64,000 bases of DNA from Trichoplax adhaerens (taxonomy: Eukaryota; Placozoa; Uniplacotomia; Trichoplacea; Trichoplacidae): assembly GCF_000150275.1 (NCBI RefSeq), contig NW_002060946.1:6466667-6530666 (forward strand), given 5' to 3'. The notes under the pieces are model-generated. The model worked only from the letters and a program-made list of their open reading frames with translations, searched no databases and had not been told where the DNA came from. Of the stretch, positions 26,519-41,106 are shown one piece after another. A program made the translations under genes and the position numbers. Every line of letters starts with the position of its first letter. Position 1 is the stretch's first letter.

Positions 26519-29500
26519 CAACTTTGTTGCCCAGAATTGAATTAGAAACACTTTCTCCTTTCCGTTATACAAGATATCATAGCTTTATTGATGCCATATT
26601 ATTACTCTTGTCAACAACCATAGTAGAAATAATAGTCATTGGCTTGAATCGTTAATTATCAACGAGGAAGTGGCACTGCTGTTCGCTTACGTTGTGAACT
26701 ATGAAAATATCGAAATCTCAATTCAACTAGGTTCTATATTGTATTGATGATACTTAAGTTATTGTAATATACGTAATGTACAGTTATATGCTATACTTAC
26801 ATTACCAAGTCAGTTACAACACAAAGAGTACGTAGCTTAAACTAAGGAATCTTTTATTTTTCAATCAATCACTGCTTTGGTAATAGATTGCGAAAAGTTG
26901 ATTCATTTTTCCTACATGTATGTTTGAAAGTTTGTTGACTGTATTGGTAAAGTAGTTATTAATATAGTTACAATCGAAGAATCATAATTGTACAATGCAA
27001 CGTTGATAACCAAAGTCAAACGCTTGAATAATTAGTTGATGCGATGTACATTGTAATCGAACGCGAACGATATATTGACCTGTAAACTTGTGAATGAGTG
27101 CCTAATGTGTATCTCATTAGCTTCGATTACTATAGATGATAAAACAATAAAACATTTTTGGTTAATGATTAATACTTTTTAGAAATACTTTGCGACAGAT
27201 GATGCTAAGCGAATTTCAGAATGTACTATATCCAAAATGTAATTGTTTGATATAAAGAGATAGCTTTGATCTGTAATTTATTGGATTATGCATAATAAAT
27301 GAGATAGAAAGCTTCATAAATAGATTGCGTGTTTGCTGTTACCGGTATTTGATATTTGCTCCATCGATGTGGGATGAAGAAATAACTGTATAAAATAGTA
27401 GCATTTTACAATATTTGTTTTAATTATACTTAAAATGTTTTAAGCCAAATACTACCATACAATGAAAAATTGCCTCATTAAAACAATTCTATCGATTTCA
27501 TATTGCTCATAAACAAATTTAATTATATGAATATCGAAATCATGAAGCCATGATATAGAACCTTATCCAGGATAGAATTGTAAAGTGGGAAAAATTTATT
27601 GGGGTTGTTCAAGAGATGGTTCAAGAGATTAATCCCATAATTCAATTGATCTATTTACACTACTCGTAATCCGATTCTTTGTTGCAACACGTTTTTGCGC
27701 CTCAATATACTGGATTGGCTATTACGAGTATCCTCCAAAATTAAATTATTATTTGTTATTATTTTCTCCTGCCGTCAGCTCGTTGTACATTCCATTCCTA
27801 TAACTGGAATAGATATATTGGATCATCTATATTAAAATAAAAATAATTTACGCGTAGACGATGATTGTCGACTACCTAAATCGTTAGGAATTGTCCTACA
27901 AAATTATTTTTTCGAAAGAATGGATGCATTTATCACCAACAAAATTATCTTTTGCAATAACATCTGGGAGAGAACATTATTTCAAGATGCAAAGCTGTGG
28001 GAAGAGCAATGGCTTAGTAGGTGCATCGTATCTTATGCTATAAGAAGCAAAAGGGCCTTTATAGTGAGAAGGCGCTAATTGCAGCCCACGGGAACTTATT
28101 GCGTTTTACAATTGTAGCCCGTAACTTAATGCCTAATTTGTATAGCTCGATAAGGAAGCTCTGATAGCACTCCAAACATGAACGTTATATCTTTCAATTC
28201 AATAAGATGCGGCTACTGGTACCGTACTGAATCAAAATATTCTTAAATAAATATTATAAGATGCGCATTTAAGATCTTGCTATTTCATTATTATCTTTAA
28301 AGTTTCTCTGAAAGACAATTAATAAATCGATAGTCTACATACTGTAGATCTGGAATTATTATTTCTCTTAATGAGTTATCCTTTATGAGCAAGATTACAA
28401 TGCCTTACACAGCAACAATATTAATACTAATATTGCGATACCTATGGTACATTGATTACTTAATCAAATAATCAAATTTACTGTTAGCAAACATGCAAAA
28501 TACTAAAATTTAACTGATCAGGAAAATAAATGTTATAGCATCTTATGCACATTTATCATGGGCAAAAATTAGTGAGCTCATTCAAGTCTACGGTATGATT
28601 ACATAATTTATTTATAAATTCGTCGACTGTTATAATTTAACTTAAGAAAAATGGAATAGTTTCAACTCAAACTACCCAAAGGTATGATATTAACACTAAA
28701 ATGTGTAACATAGTCATCGTACGATCATTTACTTAATAAGAGGAGTATTATTATCAGAGAATATAAAAATGGAACTTTTAATTAGATAAAACAACGTGCC
28801 TTAAGACAATGAATCAGCATTGAATGATAGACGACGTACTTATAGAATACCAATATCCAGATTTAGTGATCTGCTAGTGGTTATAAAGGTGTAAGAAAGT
28901 TATATAATCTCAATTTACTTCTATAGGCACTACAGGATTACATGTGTTTAGATTGTATGCTCTTAGTTGTTTCCGTGATGATTATTATGTTGTCCATGAA
29001 ATACATCAACAATTTATATTTCTATCTAGAAAGATTAGATCGCGATCCGTTGCAGTATTGACAGTTATATAACTCCATTATATTATGTAATAGACGATCA
29101 CCATCGTTATTTGTTTCCGATCTTATCAACTATTTTAGATGAGAATTGCTTATTACATTTATATAATAAGAAGCTAATCGATTAGGAGAAGTTCATAACT
29201 AAATCGTTTTATATTCCATATAATGATTACATATTAGCAATACCATAACGAGCTTGCACGATTCTTCAAATCTAAGCTGCTATCGTATATGCGGCCAATG
29301 AATGGTCGCTAGGTTTTAAAATAGACTTTTAATGTGTTTTTCCCAATTGCAAAACCTGAGCATAGTTTCGAAGTTCTACATTAACGGTATCTTTTCTCTC
29401 ATGATCCAATTGATCCAGACCAAGGCGTATTCTTTTACTGTCAAAAATTAATAATTCTTAGATCATCGTTCATACTGCGATACAGCGTTACTATAGTAAC

Positions 29501-32500
29501 CAAGTGCACCTGTTCAAACCAGCCCAACTATGACAACTATATTTTCAAATCCTACCAATTCCAAGTATTGTGTCAGCATACTAGTACATATGCTCTATCT
29601 AAAATACATTTTCATTCAATAGATATAAAAAAATTATTGACTATGGATAATATCATATTGATTGGATAGCCTGGAACAAATCAAGAACAATGAATAACAG
29701 ATGAAAGTATAGAGTAGAAAGGCTCCAATTTAGAACTACCGACTCTGTCAATATCAGTATACAATATCCATGGATTCATTGTCCATTATGTTCATTCTAT
29801 AAAGAATGATGATCATTATTTTTTTTAAGCCAATGATATCATAATCAACGTTATATTGAATAGAAAGAGAAATACGTACCTTAAAAAAGTGATTTACTGT
29901 TGGCTATTTTTTTCTCCCTCTGGTAATCTGAAATCAAGAAAATATATCATTCATATTGATCATGATTTTTATCAAGATATCATGCTATACCTGAAGACAA
30001 CCTACGTTCGTGGTATAATAGTCAATCAAGACTGTTCCATCCTTGCAAGAATATAAAATATTTTAATACCTTAAAGATTCTTTTATTATCTAGATGTTTA
30101 ATCCTTCGTCTAGACGTTAACTGATGTTATAAAAACAAGTTTGTCATCCATCGCCAAAAACATTAAAAAATTACAAATTGAATAAATCAAGCAGCCATAT
30201 TCTATCGAACTCACTTTTGCTCAAACTTACAACTAAAGGTAAAATAGATAATAGTAAGTCTTATTTCGTAATTTATGAAATGTTGTAATAGAATAATATA
30301 TAGTCTTAATTTGAAACTTATGACTTTCTAATATCTTAATAAAACAGTAGAATAATTAACTACATGACTAAGATAATTTAGATCAACTTCTAAGAGTCAG
30401 TAAAATGTTAAGCACAGTCCATACCTTAAAGAATATAAGTTAGATGATTTTAATTATTGTCCAGCATAAGCTGCTCTAACAGCAAATATGATCGTGCTAC
30501 TATATGATTTACTTGGACATCAATAATTATTTTTACTCTCTAGAAAATGGTATTTAAGTAGCTTAATAATCTCAATATTAAAGAGGCTTATGTCTGATTT
30601 AGTCAATCATCAAAGCCCGATTCGATGATCGTTAGCAATAATTAATTGATTGATTAAAGTAATACAGCGGATTTGATGACTTTTTTTAATTTCAATAACT
30701 TTTATGTTCCTTCTATTGCTTCAATTTTATTTATTTTGTTCCCCATCTAAGCATCATAATAACTATAATTTTCTAACTTATTACTGAATTACTTTGATGC
30801 TTTAAGAGTTTTGAAGTAAAATATTGGTGACTATATGAAGTTTTTAAAAGTTATTAAGAAAGCTACGGCCCGTAATAATATACTTAGTGAAGGTTAATAC
30901 TTAAACTCTGTTTTACTGTAATTATCCTCTATTATATAACGGGAATTAGAGGATTGCTGAGCCTATTTAATCACTTTAAAATTATTTTAGGGTATTTTCC
31001 ACAGGGTTTAACTCCAGACATAATATGACAATGATTTAAGAATTATTCTGACGATTTTCATTAAATATCTAGTTATAGGTGATTACAAATAACACAAATT
31101 GTCAGTGATCATAAGAATATGCTAACAGTTCTCTACTACATTCACGTTATGGCTACGATGTATTCTGGATTTATTCTATTTAATACCGGTATAAATTAGC
31201 ATCAAATTAAAATCAGCGTTTATCTTTTTCGTTGCATTATTCGATCGTTCTTTATAAGCCAGGATTGCCTAAGAGTTTTTATATTATACCACATTTTATC
31301 GTCATTTATGTGTTGATAAGATTAACTGTAACTTACCAAAAAGAGCTTTCACCCCCTCATAGATAAATTGCTCTAATTATTTTTGCCATTTATAGTTTAA
31401 AGAGAGTTTTTATAATGCAACACATTTTATCGTCATTTGTACGTTGGTAAGATTAAATATTACTTACTAGAAAGAGTTTTCACTTTCCTGACCGATAAAT
31501 TACTCTAGTTATTTTGTTACTTAGAATTTAAAGAGCTAATCAATCTTGACTCAATTTCATTTTATTGCTAACTGATGCTACCATGTTTTACTATCAACCA
31601 ATATCCTACCAATCATGTCAATAGATCATTTGTAATTTCACCTTGACATAAAATGCGCGTCCTAAATAATGTTTAACTCTTTTCTATTCCGTAATTCATA
31701 TTTATAGTTATTATTAATGTCTGCAAATGTTATCTTTTTACCCCACTACTTATTCCTTCTCTAAATCGCTCGATGCATTCTAAGCTTTGGGTAGATGTTG
31801 ATAATGCTGATTCAACGATTTAACGTTTAAACGATTAATGAATGTAGCTAAAATATGATATGATTCATTGATCAATCAATGAACAACCAATTATTCTCGA
31901 TCCTTACCGTCCCGATAGTGAATTCTAGGCGCATTTTGTGACTTTATTTATTCTACTAAATAATTTTAACAAGACGTTCCATGTTTACTTGTAAATTGAA
32001 TAGAATAGCAAATCACCTAATCTAATGTTGTTATAGTCTTTGCTGGCTAAAGTAACTGATAATTACTCATAAAATAGGGAGAATAATATTTCAGTTGAAT
32101 AAGACAGCTTCATATTACTTAACAAAGTGTAAAAAATGATTAAAAAAATGATTAAATGGAAACATGGCACTGCAGTATAAGTTCAGCACAAATTTCAATT
32201 TAATACTAGGGACATCAATATCAAGAGTAATTAAATTGACGATTAGACCCCACTAGCAGCCGTACAAACATTTTTTCTTCACATTTTTTTCTCAGTTAAT
32301 CAACATTAAACTAATTTTACATAAAGAATGATGTATCACATATAATGCCATTTTGGTGAATTAGTCAAGCTACCATAGATATCATTACTATAACGCTTCC
32401 TATTCAGTCTAGTTAATTTAAAAACGGCAGTAAGCAATTTTTTCTTATTTTTCTTTTTTTTCATGTATGTCTGGTATCTTATGATTTGCCACGATGCATT

Positions 32501-32820
32501 CAATCTATTTGATCAAATTTTAGTTGGCAATCAATTAATAGACATTATTGTGACAATAATAAAGTCCATAAATTTGTCAAGACTGAATATCGAGAGTGCG
32601 CAGCAAGATGAAATCGATTAATGAACGATATTAATTCCTATCATTTCTTTTCCATCGATGAATTTTAATAGGTATCTTGATCACTTTTCAAGAGCATGAA
32701 GTCTTCTTATATAAATATCAAATTTAATAAACAGAATAACCTACAAAATGGTTTCTATAACACAGTAGAAAGTTGATGATATAATTTCCTTTGTGTACCG
32801 GTACTTTCTTATTAAACTAG
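26519..32820. other. AT-rich spacer after VPS72
   Basis: The left part should hold the VPS72 3' UTR. A 52-codon ATG frame at 27920-28078 is GC-richer than its surroundings but shows no motif. A perfect palindrome, GTTACTATAGTAAC, lies near 29486-29500. No other gene, RNA gene or mobile element is supported. Confidence 0.45.
31273..31530. repeat. Tandem duplication, two copies of about 131 bp
   Basis: Both copies run from gagtttttat through cacattttatcgtcattt, gataagatta/ggtaagatta and agagttttcac to gataaattactcta. The gagttttt landmark is at 31273 and 31404. Divergence is moderate. It lies in spacer DNA. Confidence 0.85.
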
Positions 32821-35800
32821 TAATTCGTTCATGCAAAATTGTTGCTACCAGTGTAATCTGTAGAACCCAATCGGTTTTAATTTATTGTAAGTTTACCAAT
32901 ATTTTCCGGTTATTTATCTGTTCCAATTATGCCATCGAAATCTGTGAATATTCTCTACAATTTTTCTTTGTTAAGACTAGCAAATCATTCAAAGCCGATA
33001 TTAATTAACCACCAAAAACTAGAAATTCTAAATTGAATACGTTTCATAAAAAGAAAATCATCCAATTTATACCAAAACGAATAGATCAACAAAGCACTAT
33101 TATTATACATTAGTAATATAAATACTTTTATCATTATCAATAAAATTCTTTGGTATTGTCGGAGCAAAACGTCGGAAGTTTATAACTACTTGAAATGTAA
33201 TCATATTTAGGGAATTGCACTCAAAACGCAAGTCATGTCGGAAGTAGTATATTATTCCCTGTTAGGACTAATTTTAAATGAGGCTTTTGGAAACTATATC
33301 GTAGCCTACATGTGTATGTATATAAGATGCCTCTAATTAATATTTTTTGGAGTAATATCGAGATTAGACTAAGATTTTACCATCGTTGCAGTTCGAAATT
33401 GTACTAGGATTCACTTTGTAAATGTAGTGAATCGATATCGGCTATTGGTAAATTTAAAAGGGTTTAAGTTAATCATTGTTCTTAATTAATTATCCTTTAC
33501 CTATGTTGTACCTTTGTTAGTAATTGATTAAAACAAAATAGTGTAATCTCAAAGTATCATGTGCCGAAGTCATGCGTGCTACTACATACTGATATCGCCA
33601 AATCTAAAAATCTTGAAAATAGTTTATCGATCAAAAGACCGAAAGAGAATTAAATTTCTTTATTATTTCATATAAGAGTAGTGATTGATAAATTAACCGA
33701 GAGTTTAGGTAATTAGACTAATCATTTTAGAGGTCCTGCTACAATATTCTGTAATAACTTTATATTAAGCATAAATTTAAGATGTTTTTATACTTTTAAA
33801 TATTCATGAACTTTCCACGCCTAAAAAAATATAACGATATCATTATGCTGTAGTTTTATCATCCTTGATGTTGCAAAACAGGGAATACGAACATTTCATG
33901 CACAACAAGCTTAAAATTAATTTTGAAATGTTGACTTGTTATGAAATCTATTTCATAAATTCTTCGTATATATCTCGAAAAAAAATCACTGGTTAACCGT
34001 AAGCAGTTGATGGTTTCTCAAGTTGATCTGATTTTAATTTCCCAATGTAAAGGGCAAAAATCATATAAAGCACGATAAGTCGCGATCAAAAAATAGAATA
34101 AAGAATAAAAATTATTATTTAACGTCAATTCAAATCGATAATAAAAATAAAATTTAACCATTTTTAAAATTTCTAGAGACTGTGCGCACATATCAGTACT
34201 ACTAGACAATTACTGCATCCCAAATAAGAGACGTAATTTTTAGTTTAGCATTACTATTCTAATAGTATTAGTTACATCAATGTATGATCATGAGAGAACA
34301 TAACTTAATACTAAATCTTTCTATATTTTTGCTGCAGCCTTAAACATCAATGTTGAATATGTTTCAGCAAATTTTCAACCTACGTTTACATATGTAAATT
34401 TCTTCGCTACATATCCATTTCAATAGGTATACTTGATCGATTCCAGTGATAACTGTAATCTAGAGTAAATAGCAACACAATTCTCTATATTAAAATGATG
34501 CCGATATCAATACAGCAATTTAACACTCACTGTTAACGCGTTTATTCGCTCGTATATTCATTGTAGCTACCAGATTTAGATATTGATAGCGACTTAATGG
34601 CAAAGAATACGAATAATATCTGCATTAGTACAATAATGAGGGCAAATATTGCAAGACTTGTTTGTAAGAGTAATCAGTTTACCAGGATGCTCATCGCGGG
34701 AAGGCTTTGGTTATACTAGTGAAGCATATTAAGCGATAATAAATTAATTAGTTTCGCTTTATCTACGTAAACAATATTAATCTTAGTTTCAATTTTTTCG
34801 GCTATACCATATTATCTACCTAGAATAATTTATTCTGTAATTTTAAATGCTCCGTACTGTATTTCGTTCTCTATTGCTTCATAGGATTGATCGTCTTGAT
34901 AATTTAGGATAAGAGATACAATATGTTTCTGGTCGTAACTGACTTAATAACGAACATAAACCTTTTAATTTGTTGGTATAAATTATTTTCTGACTCTTAG
35001 CATTTTGTAGGTAACTGATGTGAAAGCTACCTAAAAATACGATCTGCAATTAAATTTTAAAAGTGTTGCAATAATATAGTAAGCAGCTATACATATATGT
35101 TGAATATTGCTGGAAGCCATAATCACCCCTAAGTTTTATACCTCACAATCTCTTATTTAGATCAGCTTCCCTCACATAAATTTAAACCTCTCGTTCAGCT
35201 AGTATTTCGATGTCATATATAGCAAGTATTAGTCTGCTACAGTAGTAGTACAATAGAATACATTTAAGTAAAGACCATAAAATTGTGGACTTCATAAAAT
35301 AGATCAAACTCATGATATCAAGTTAAAAGATGGTAAATTAAGTGCTAGTAGAAGAATATTGAAGCATAACAGACATTTAACACATCCAGAATTTTACACA
35401 GCTAAATCCGTACATTCAATAAATTTGTTCTTAGTTGCAATACCTACTTTCCATATTGTGAAAAATAAATATTGTCAGTCTAGCCTTTTGCTTTGACTTG
35501 ACAATAATCTGAATATAAATTTTAACGCTATTCGTATTATAACTGACTCTAGTATATGAATTTCTATTCTATAATGCCGAAATAATTAGAACGCTTTCGT
35601 GATTGCATCTTATTTAACTTAACTAATTTTTCCATGTCATCTTATTAAATGATTTAGCGCAATTGTCACAATCAGCGATAAATGAAATGCAAGCTCTTTA
35701 CCTGCAGATGTCTTACAGCGCGATATGAATCAAAATAGCGAAGAAACTGTAGCCCACTATCAACGATCGATTGATAGCCCACTCTCTTTCCCCGGTAGTG

Positions 35801-36384
35801 TAGAATATCCAGAAGTACTTGATTCACCTGATCGTTATAGAACTGAAATCTGTGATAATAGCAAAAGATCTTCAAATCCTACAATAATAGGACAAAGCCC
35901 TAATTCTAGTCCAATAATTTCAATAGCACCTTCGTTTAATCGTAACCATCGTATAAGAAAATCGGAACAATTCGATCATCCGGATGAACGTCCAGAGTTA
36001 ACAGAACCTAATGATACCTTACAATCACCAATTTTACAAGATACAAAAAGTCATGATTCACAAAATCAAAATGAACAGGATATATGCAAAGATTCATTTA
36101 GTGCTGCGACTCCAAAATGTAATTCATCTTATTCTGAAACTACCAAAAATGGAAATACTAATCGAGTTGACAAACTAAAATTTGACTCAGTCTTTTCACG
36201 GACGGATTCATTGATTACCGCAGCAGATAGTGATCATCCAAGTAGCCCAACTACTAATCCATTGATGTCTCCCTCTCTTAAAATGAGCTCGAATCAAGTT
36301 GCTATGTTTGAGGCTAAACCGTATGTACCCAAACAGAAGATCACTAGAACCAATTCTAAACGGTTAGTTTATCCAGACAATTAA
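32821..36384 (+). CDS. Unrecognised Ser/Pro-rich protein: clear last exon 35708-36384, possible exons upstream
   Basis: The supported part is 35708-36384: a strong acceptor (ctctttacctgcag), then about 225 codons to a TAA. It is rich in Ser, Pro, Asn and Asp with SP pairs (SPLSFPGS, SPTTNPLMSP) and ends in a basic tail (KPYVPKQKITRTNSKRLVYP). It looks disordered and could be a phosphorylated cytoplasmic tail; I do not recognise a family. Two upstream stretches have acceptor, open frame, GTAAG donor and matching phase: 34574-34663 (contains DLDIDSDLMAKN and MRANIARLV) and 32821-32886 (IRSCKIVATSVICR). Each starts and ends in phase 1 and would join the last exon correctly. These two are inference; if they are wrong, the gene begins nearer 35.7 kb, possibly at the ATG at 35725. 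Confidence 0.5.
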
Positions 36385-38295
36385 TCGTAATTACAAATAA
36401 TGTGCAGAATGTTAGTGGCTTAGCGTTACCAGTTAATCTATATAAATATACATGTCGTAATCTGAAATCATCTAGTAACTGCTGAGAAAGTTAATAATCA
36501 GTGCTAGATCAGGCTATAGATTATGAACTAACTGCTAAATATTAGAACTACATTCTTCCTGATCATATAACATAGTTGATTTCAATATGGCAAATGAATA
36601 TGAAGATATCGTGTTTAGCACATTGTTAGAGTCCGTTCGATAAAACGTTAAAATATTTCTAGCTGACCTGCCTGTATTCTGTCTTGCAAATTGGCATTCG
36701 CTTACGATATAATTGCTAAAATTGACCCACAAAAAGAGAAATAAGGGTTAAGTAGTTAAACCCTATTTCAAAATCTACTTGGAACTCTGATATTATACAA
36801 ATTTTTTGACTGCAGTAGCCATAAGTAAATATTTTTAATTATTCAGTATGCTGGAATATTTCATATGACAAGCTCTAGTAGCTCTCATAAATATAATCGC
36901 CTACATATTGAATAAATATGCTTAAATACGTATGTATAAAAATTCTCTCCTTTAAATATTTTAGTTCGGCGAAAGTCAATCATTGCTTACATTTCCTTAT
37001 TTGTTGCATCTTCCCTTTGTGGTTATTTGTATGGATCTATTTGGTAAGTGTTCGCTCAACTGTCAATATTTCAATTTTAGTATTTAATGTCATTAGCTGA
37101 TGCCGTATATTTTGAACACTGTCAAATTTCCATATAGATATTAAGTTACGAGCCAAGTCAGAAATACACTGAAAAAGATGAGTATGTCTGCTGATTTGGA
37201 AAGAATCCTACAAAATGTTTGCCTTTCTCAACTCTAACGGGAGATGTACAAATAAGAGTAACGAAAATAAATTCAAGATCTAGTCGTATATATTAATGCA
37301 GTCCCACCCTCCAAAAGAACAAAATATAAAGCGATACACTTCAGATTTGCCCTTATAAAATAACAAGTTATTTTATGTATTAATTCTTAAAATGAAATTT
37401 TGGTTTACTTGCAAATTTATAATTTCCTCTACCGTATTGTTCTTTTTTTGTGACAAGTACTGTAAATTTAATTAATTGTACTTGTATCTTTGACAATCCC
37501 GGCATGTTTAAAATGTTTAGAATACATTCTATTACCTAGTTTGCTGTTATGATTATACTGTAGACAACTTCACATAGCTTTACGCAAACTTCACCGTTAG
37601 CAAGATTGAAATTTTTTGCGTCGATATTTATATAAGCAGTTAGTAAACTAGTGATCAAACAATTCTAACGCATGAAGCTTTTCTTGCTCTATTTGAAGGT
37701 ATTTACAACATTAACTTCTAGCTTATCCTGTAATTCTACTATAATGAATTTCTTTGTCATTTGTTTTGCAAATCAAGAGTGATTTCCAAGCACACCTTTC
37801 AATATATTAGGTAGTTTTTCCAAATTTATTACACAATATCATGTATAAAGTCATCCTACGCATTTTATGATTGTCTGGTTGCTATTCAGATTCATTTAGC
37901 AAGTGGATGTTATCAAGTATATGCCATTTTACAACAATTTGTGTACAGGAACAAATGTATATTTAAAATAACGGAGTAAAACCAATAAGGGAAAGTAATC
38001 CAACAACTACTAAATATAAAACATCAATAATAAACATGAATTTTACCGTGTCCTAGATACAGTTATCAAGGAAGTATTTATTAGGATACAATTATTAACT
38101 AATCAATAACCATTAACTTCATGGCAAAATGCTAATGGAAAGAGCGATAGTACCATATTAGCAACAGAAGGGATGGAATCATTTATGCATATCCCCTATT
38201 TTGCAAGAAATTATCAGAAACATAATGATGCACTGGATTAGTTTACAATCTGCACATACTGTATGAACTAAAAAAAATAGTAGCTTGAACGTCTA
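36385..38295. other. Spacer between convergent genes
   Basis: This AT-rich stretch between two gene 3' ends should hold the 3' UTRs of both neighbours. It contains short open frames only, without motifs. Confidence 0.5.
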
Positions 38296-40218
38296 TTATA
38301 CATACTTTACATATTCGGCAATATCCCAATTGGTCGAGATAGGTTTAGGTGAAGTTACTTGACAACCATCCTTCGTTATAATTGCTACTTCGTACTAAAA
38401 ATTTAGAAAAGTGTCGAATGTTATAATTATATCCTTAGATATTAAGACGTAGGATTTCGAAAATGCCTTCATATAGAATAAGTTGCAACATAATGTTTCC
38501 AGGCCGCACTCACTTGATTCCCAGATCTCCCATCTCGGTACAACAATACCCTCATACATCTTTCAATAGCTGATAAAGCTTGTTCTTCAGTGAAGTTATT
38601 ATTGTTTGATTCATACGACTGGCGCAATAATGGCTACAGAATCCAAGTTTAAAACATAACTTAATCAATTTGACATATTTTGATTTGTATCAAGTAATTA
38701 GTTGCTAAGCAAGTACTTTCTGTAACTAACCTGAGCAATATAACTTCCATAACCGGTGGCAATCGTTGGAGCTTGATAAGCAACACCTAGTTTATCAACG
38801 TATCCTAAATAACTATGTACATTTATTACAAATAACAGATGTAAGAAATTTGGAGGAAAAATACGCTTAAGTAAAGAAGAGTAACTGATAGTATACAGTG
38901 TTATCCAAAGGCCTTACACAACATATAACGCAATATAGAATACACATTTAATAGCACGATGACGTATGTTCATATTCATGATATCGATCATCAGCATACC
39001 TTCCTTCATTTTCATCATAGCCACCAACTATAATGTTATTCCATAATGGATTAATTTTAGTCCTCCTAAATACAGCATAAATATTTATTATGAAAATGAA
39101 TGTTGATTAATAGCATCATTCCAATGCATGACCATGTAAGAGAATTACGTCAATAAGAATAATTCGAACCAATCGCAACTAACCTATTATACAAAATGCG
39201 AGTTAACCAAGTATGAATGGCTACTGGTGAGTAACAATAATTATCATTTAAACATTTTCCGTCTAGCCTATAGATGAATAGTAAAATTATGAACATAACG
39301 ACGTTGGGATTATTAGCCATAGATAGTATTAGTCAAGCTACTTTGATACCTTGAATAAGATTTAGCTATGACAGCGTTAACGCCTTAACAACTAGTAGAC
39401 TTACACTTTTTGATTGATTATGTCTCGTATAAATTGAAAATCAGCATAATCTCCTGATGCTCCAATAGCAACTTTTTCATTGACTTTCAATAACCGACTA
39501 ATATCACGAAATCGAGCCAAAGATCCATAAGACCCTAAATTAAAAGATCAATTGTAAATGATTATGATCTGATAAGAGATGAATGATTATCCATGGCGAA
39601 TCATTGAAATAATAAGCATGGGCCATTTTCACCCATCTTGTAGCTATTACTCTGTAGACAAGACATGATTCAATATCATGACTCCAATTCTAATTGTAAT
39701 TATTTTACGTTTGGATGAAAGGCTTTCATCTATCGCCTGTATCCTCGTGTTTGAATAATACCTAATGTATCAGCAGCAATAACGACACCACCAGTAAAAG
39801 TGACACCAAGAACTGAAGTACCCGTAACGATTGGCTGCCTAAGATATGGATAAAAACATTTTACTTTTAAGTTCTTTTAGAATGGAGAGAGTGGCTGATC
39901 ATTTTTAAACCAGCTCGAATTTTGAATACGTCATAATGATTGTCCAATACTAGAGTATGATACACGACAGTCGAAAGGTATGAAAGTTTACAATGGAGGA
40001 CAAGTAAGAACCAACACGCAAGCAACGATGCCTGCGTTTGTGTCAGAAAATACGACGATGATAGACGATCAATACGAATTATTGAGCAATACTTACTGAG
40101 TGTATGTTCGAGGTAATTGGCTTGAAGCTAAATTGGTGCCAGGAGTGTTATAGAACTGACCGGGAGAAGGGCCATTTTGCCAAAAAGGAGCAGCAGAGAA
40201 TTGGCCGCCGTCCGCCAT
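38296..40218 (-). CDS. PSMB4: Proteasome subunit beta type-4 (beta7 of the 20S core)
   Basis: Non-catalytic beta-ring subunit of the 20S proteasome. Eight exons join in phase to 259 aa (human about 264): 40218-40097, 39838-39762, 39534-39405, 39267-39184, 39065-39000, 38812-38731, 38633-38514, 38394-38296. The family signature is clear: [19 protein letters not shown] at the start of the mature fold, [83 protein letters not shown], and the terminal [10 protein letters not shown]. The N-terminal propeptide is poorly conserved, as in other species. All introns are GT-AG. The 5' flank is occupied by a GTAC-rich repeat array beginning about 40-100 bp before the ATG. The start is the only in-frame ATG before the conserved core. 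Confidence 0.97.
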
Positions 40219-40254
40219 GACTAAACAAATTGTGATCAACGTCGAACGCTACGC

Positions 40255-40850
40255 GATACAGTACGGTACAGTACCATACACTTTGTGCAGTGTACTGTAC
40301 ACTGTACACTGTACAGTTCTGTAGTGGTAAAGAAGAAAATACCGGACATGTGGACAGTCGGACGCGGATTATTATCACCTTTATGGACAGATGGACGAAC
40401 CATACAGTACTGTAGAAGAAAACGTTTTTATTACGGACTACAGTATACAGTACACTGTGCACTGTAGCGCGACCATGGGGACACAGGCATACTGTACTAC
40501 ACTACTGTAGTGGTAAAGAAGAAAACACCGGACACATGGACAGCCGAACACGGATTATTATCACCGTTGTGGACAGATGGACATACCATACAGTACAGTA
40601 TAAGAAAACGTTTTTACTACGGACTGTATACTGTACACTGTAGCGTCGACCATTGTTGGACACAGGCATACTGTACAGTACTGTAGTGGTAAAGAGAAAA
40701 ACACCTTTATGGACAGATGGATAGATGGTTACGGCTTATTGGTGATTCCTGGTTGTTGACTTGGGTTAGAATCCGTTGCTACTGCCCTGTTATTTGACGT
40801 ACAGTACTGTACTGTACTGGCAGCCAACACTGCTGTAGATCGTTCCAATT
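40255..40850. repeat. GTAC-rich tandem array, about three copies of 176-186 bp, in the PSMB4 5' flank
   Basis: The phrases ctgtagtggtaaagaagaaaa, ccggacacatggacag, cacggattattatcacc and tatggacagatgga alternate with tgtactgtacactgtac palindromes. The ctgtagtgg landmark is at 40319, 40505 and 40681; the third copy is truncated. Open frames across it on both strands are side effects of the repeat. Confidence 0.85.
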
Positions 40851-41106
40851 TTGAACTTGATGTTGACAATTCGATGCTGAAACATCTTCAACGATGGTAT
40901 TTACTGCATAGAACTCCATATGCCAAAATGCCAGCTAATTTTAAAAATCTGGATAACTAGCTGTAATTTTACTGATGAGTTCGACCTGAGTCAATACCAT
41001 CGTTGGAGACGTTTCACCATCGAATTCTCAACATGAAATTTAAATCAGTACTGCACGTCTGTACCCAATTATGGACATCGACATACTGTACTGGGACTTA
41101 CTCGAC

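Noticed and set aside
27920-28078. Plus-strand ATG frame of 52 codons (MDAFITNKIIFCNNIWERTL...)
   Set aside because: It looks more protein-like than its surroundings, but no partner exon, motif or repeat supports it.
40148-40467. Open frames on both strands upstream of PSMB4
   Set aside because: They lie in the GTAC tandem array; the minus-strand frame also overlaps PSMB4 exon 1 out of frame.
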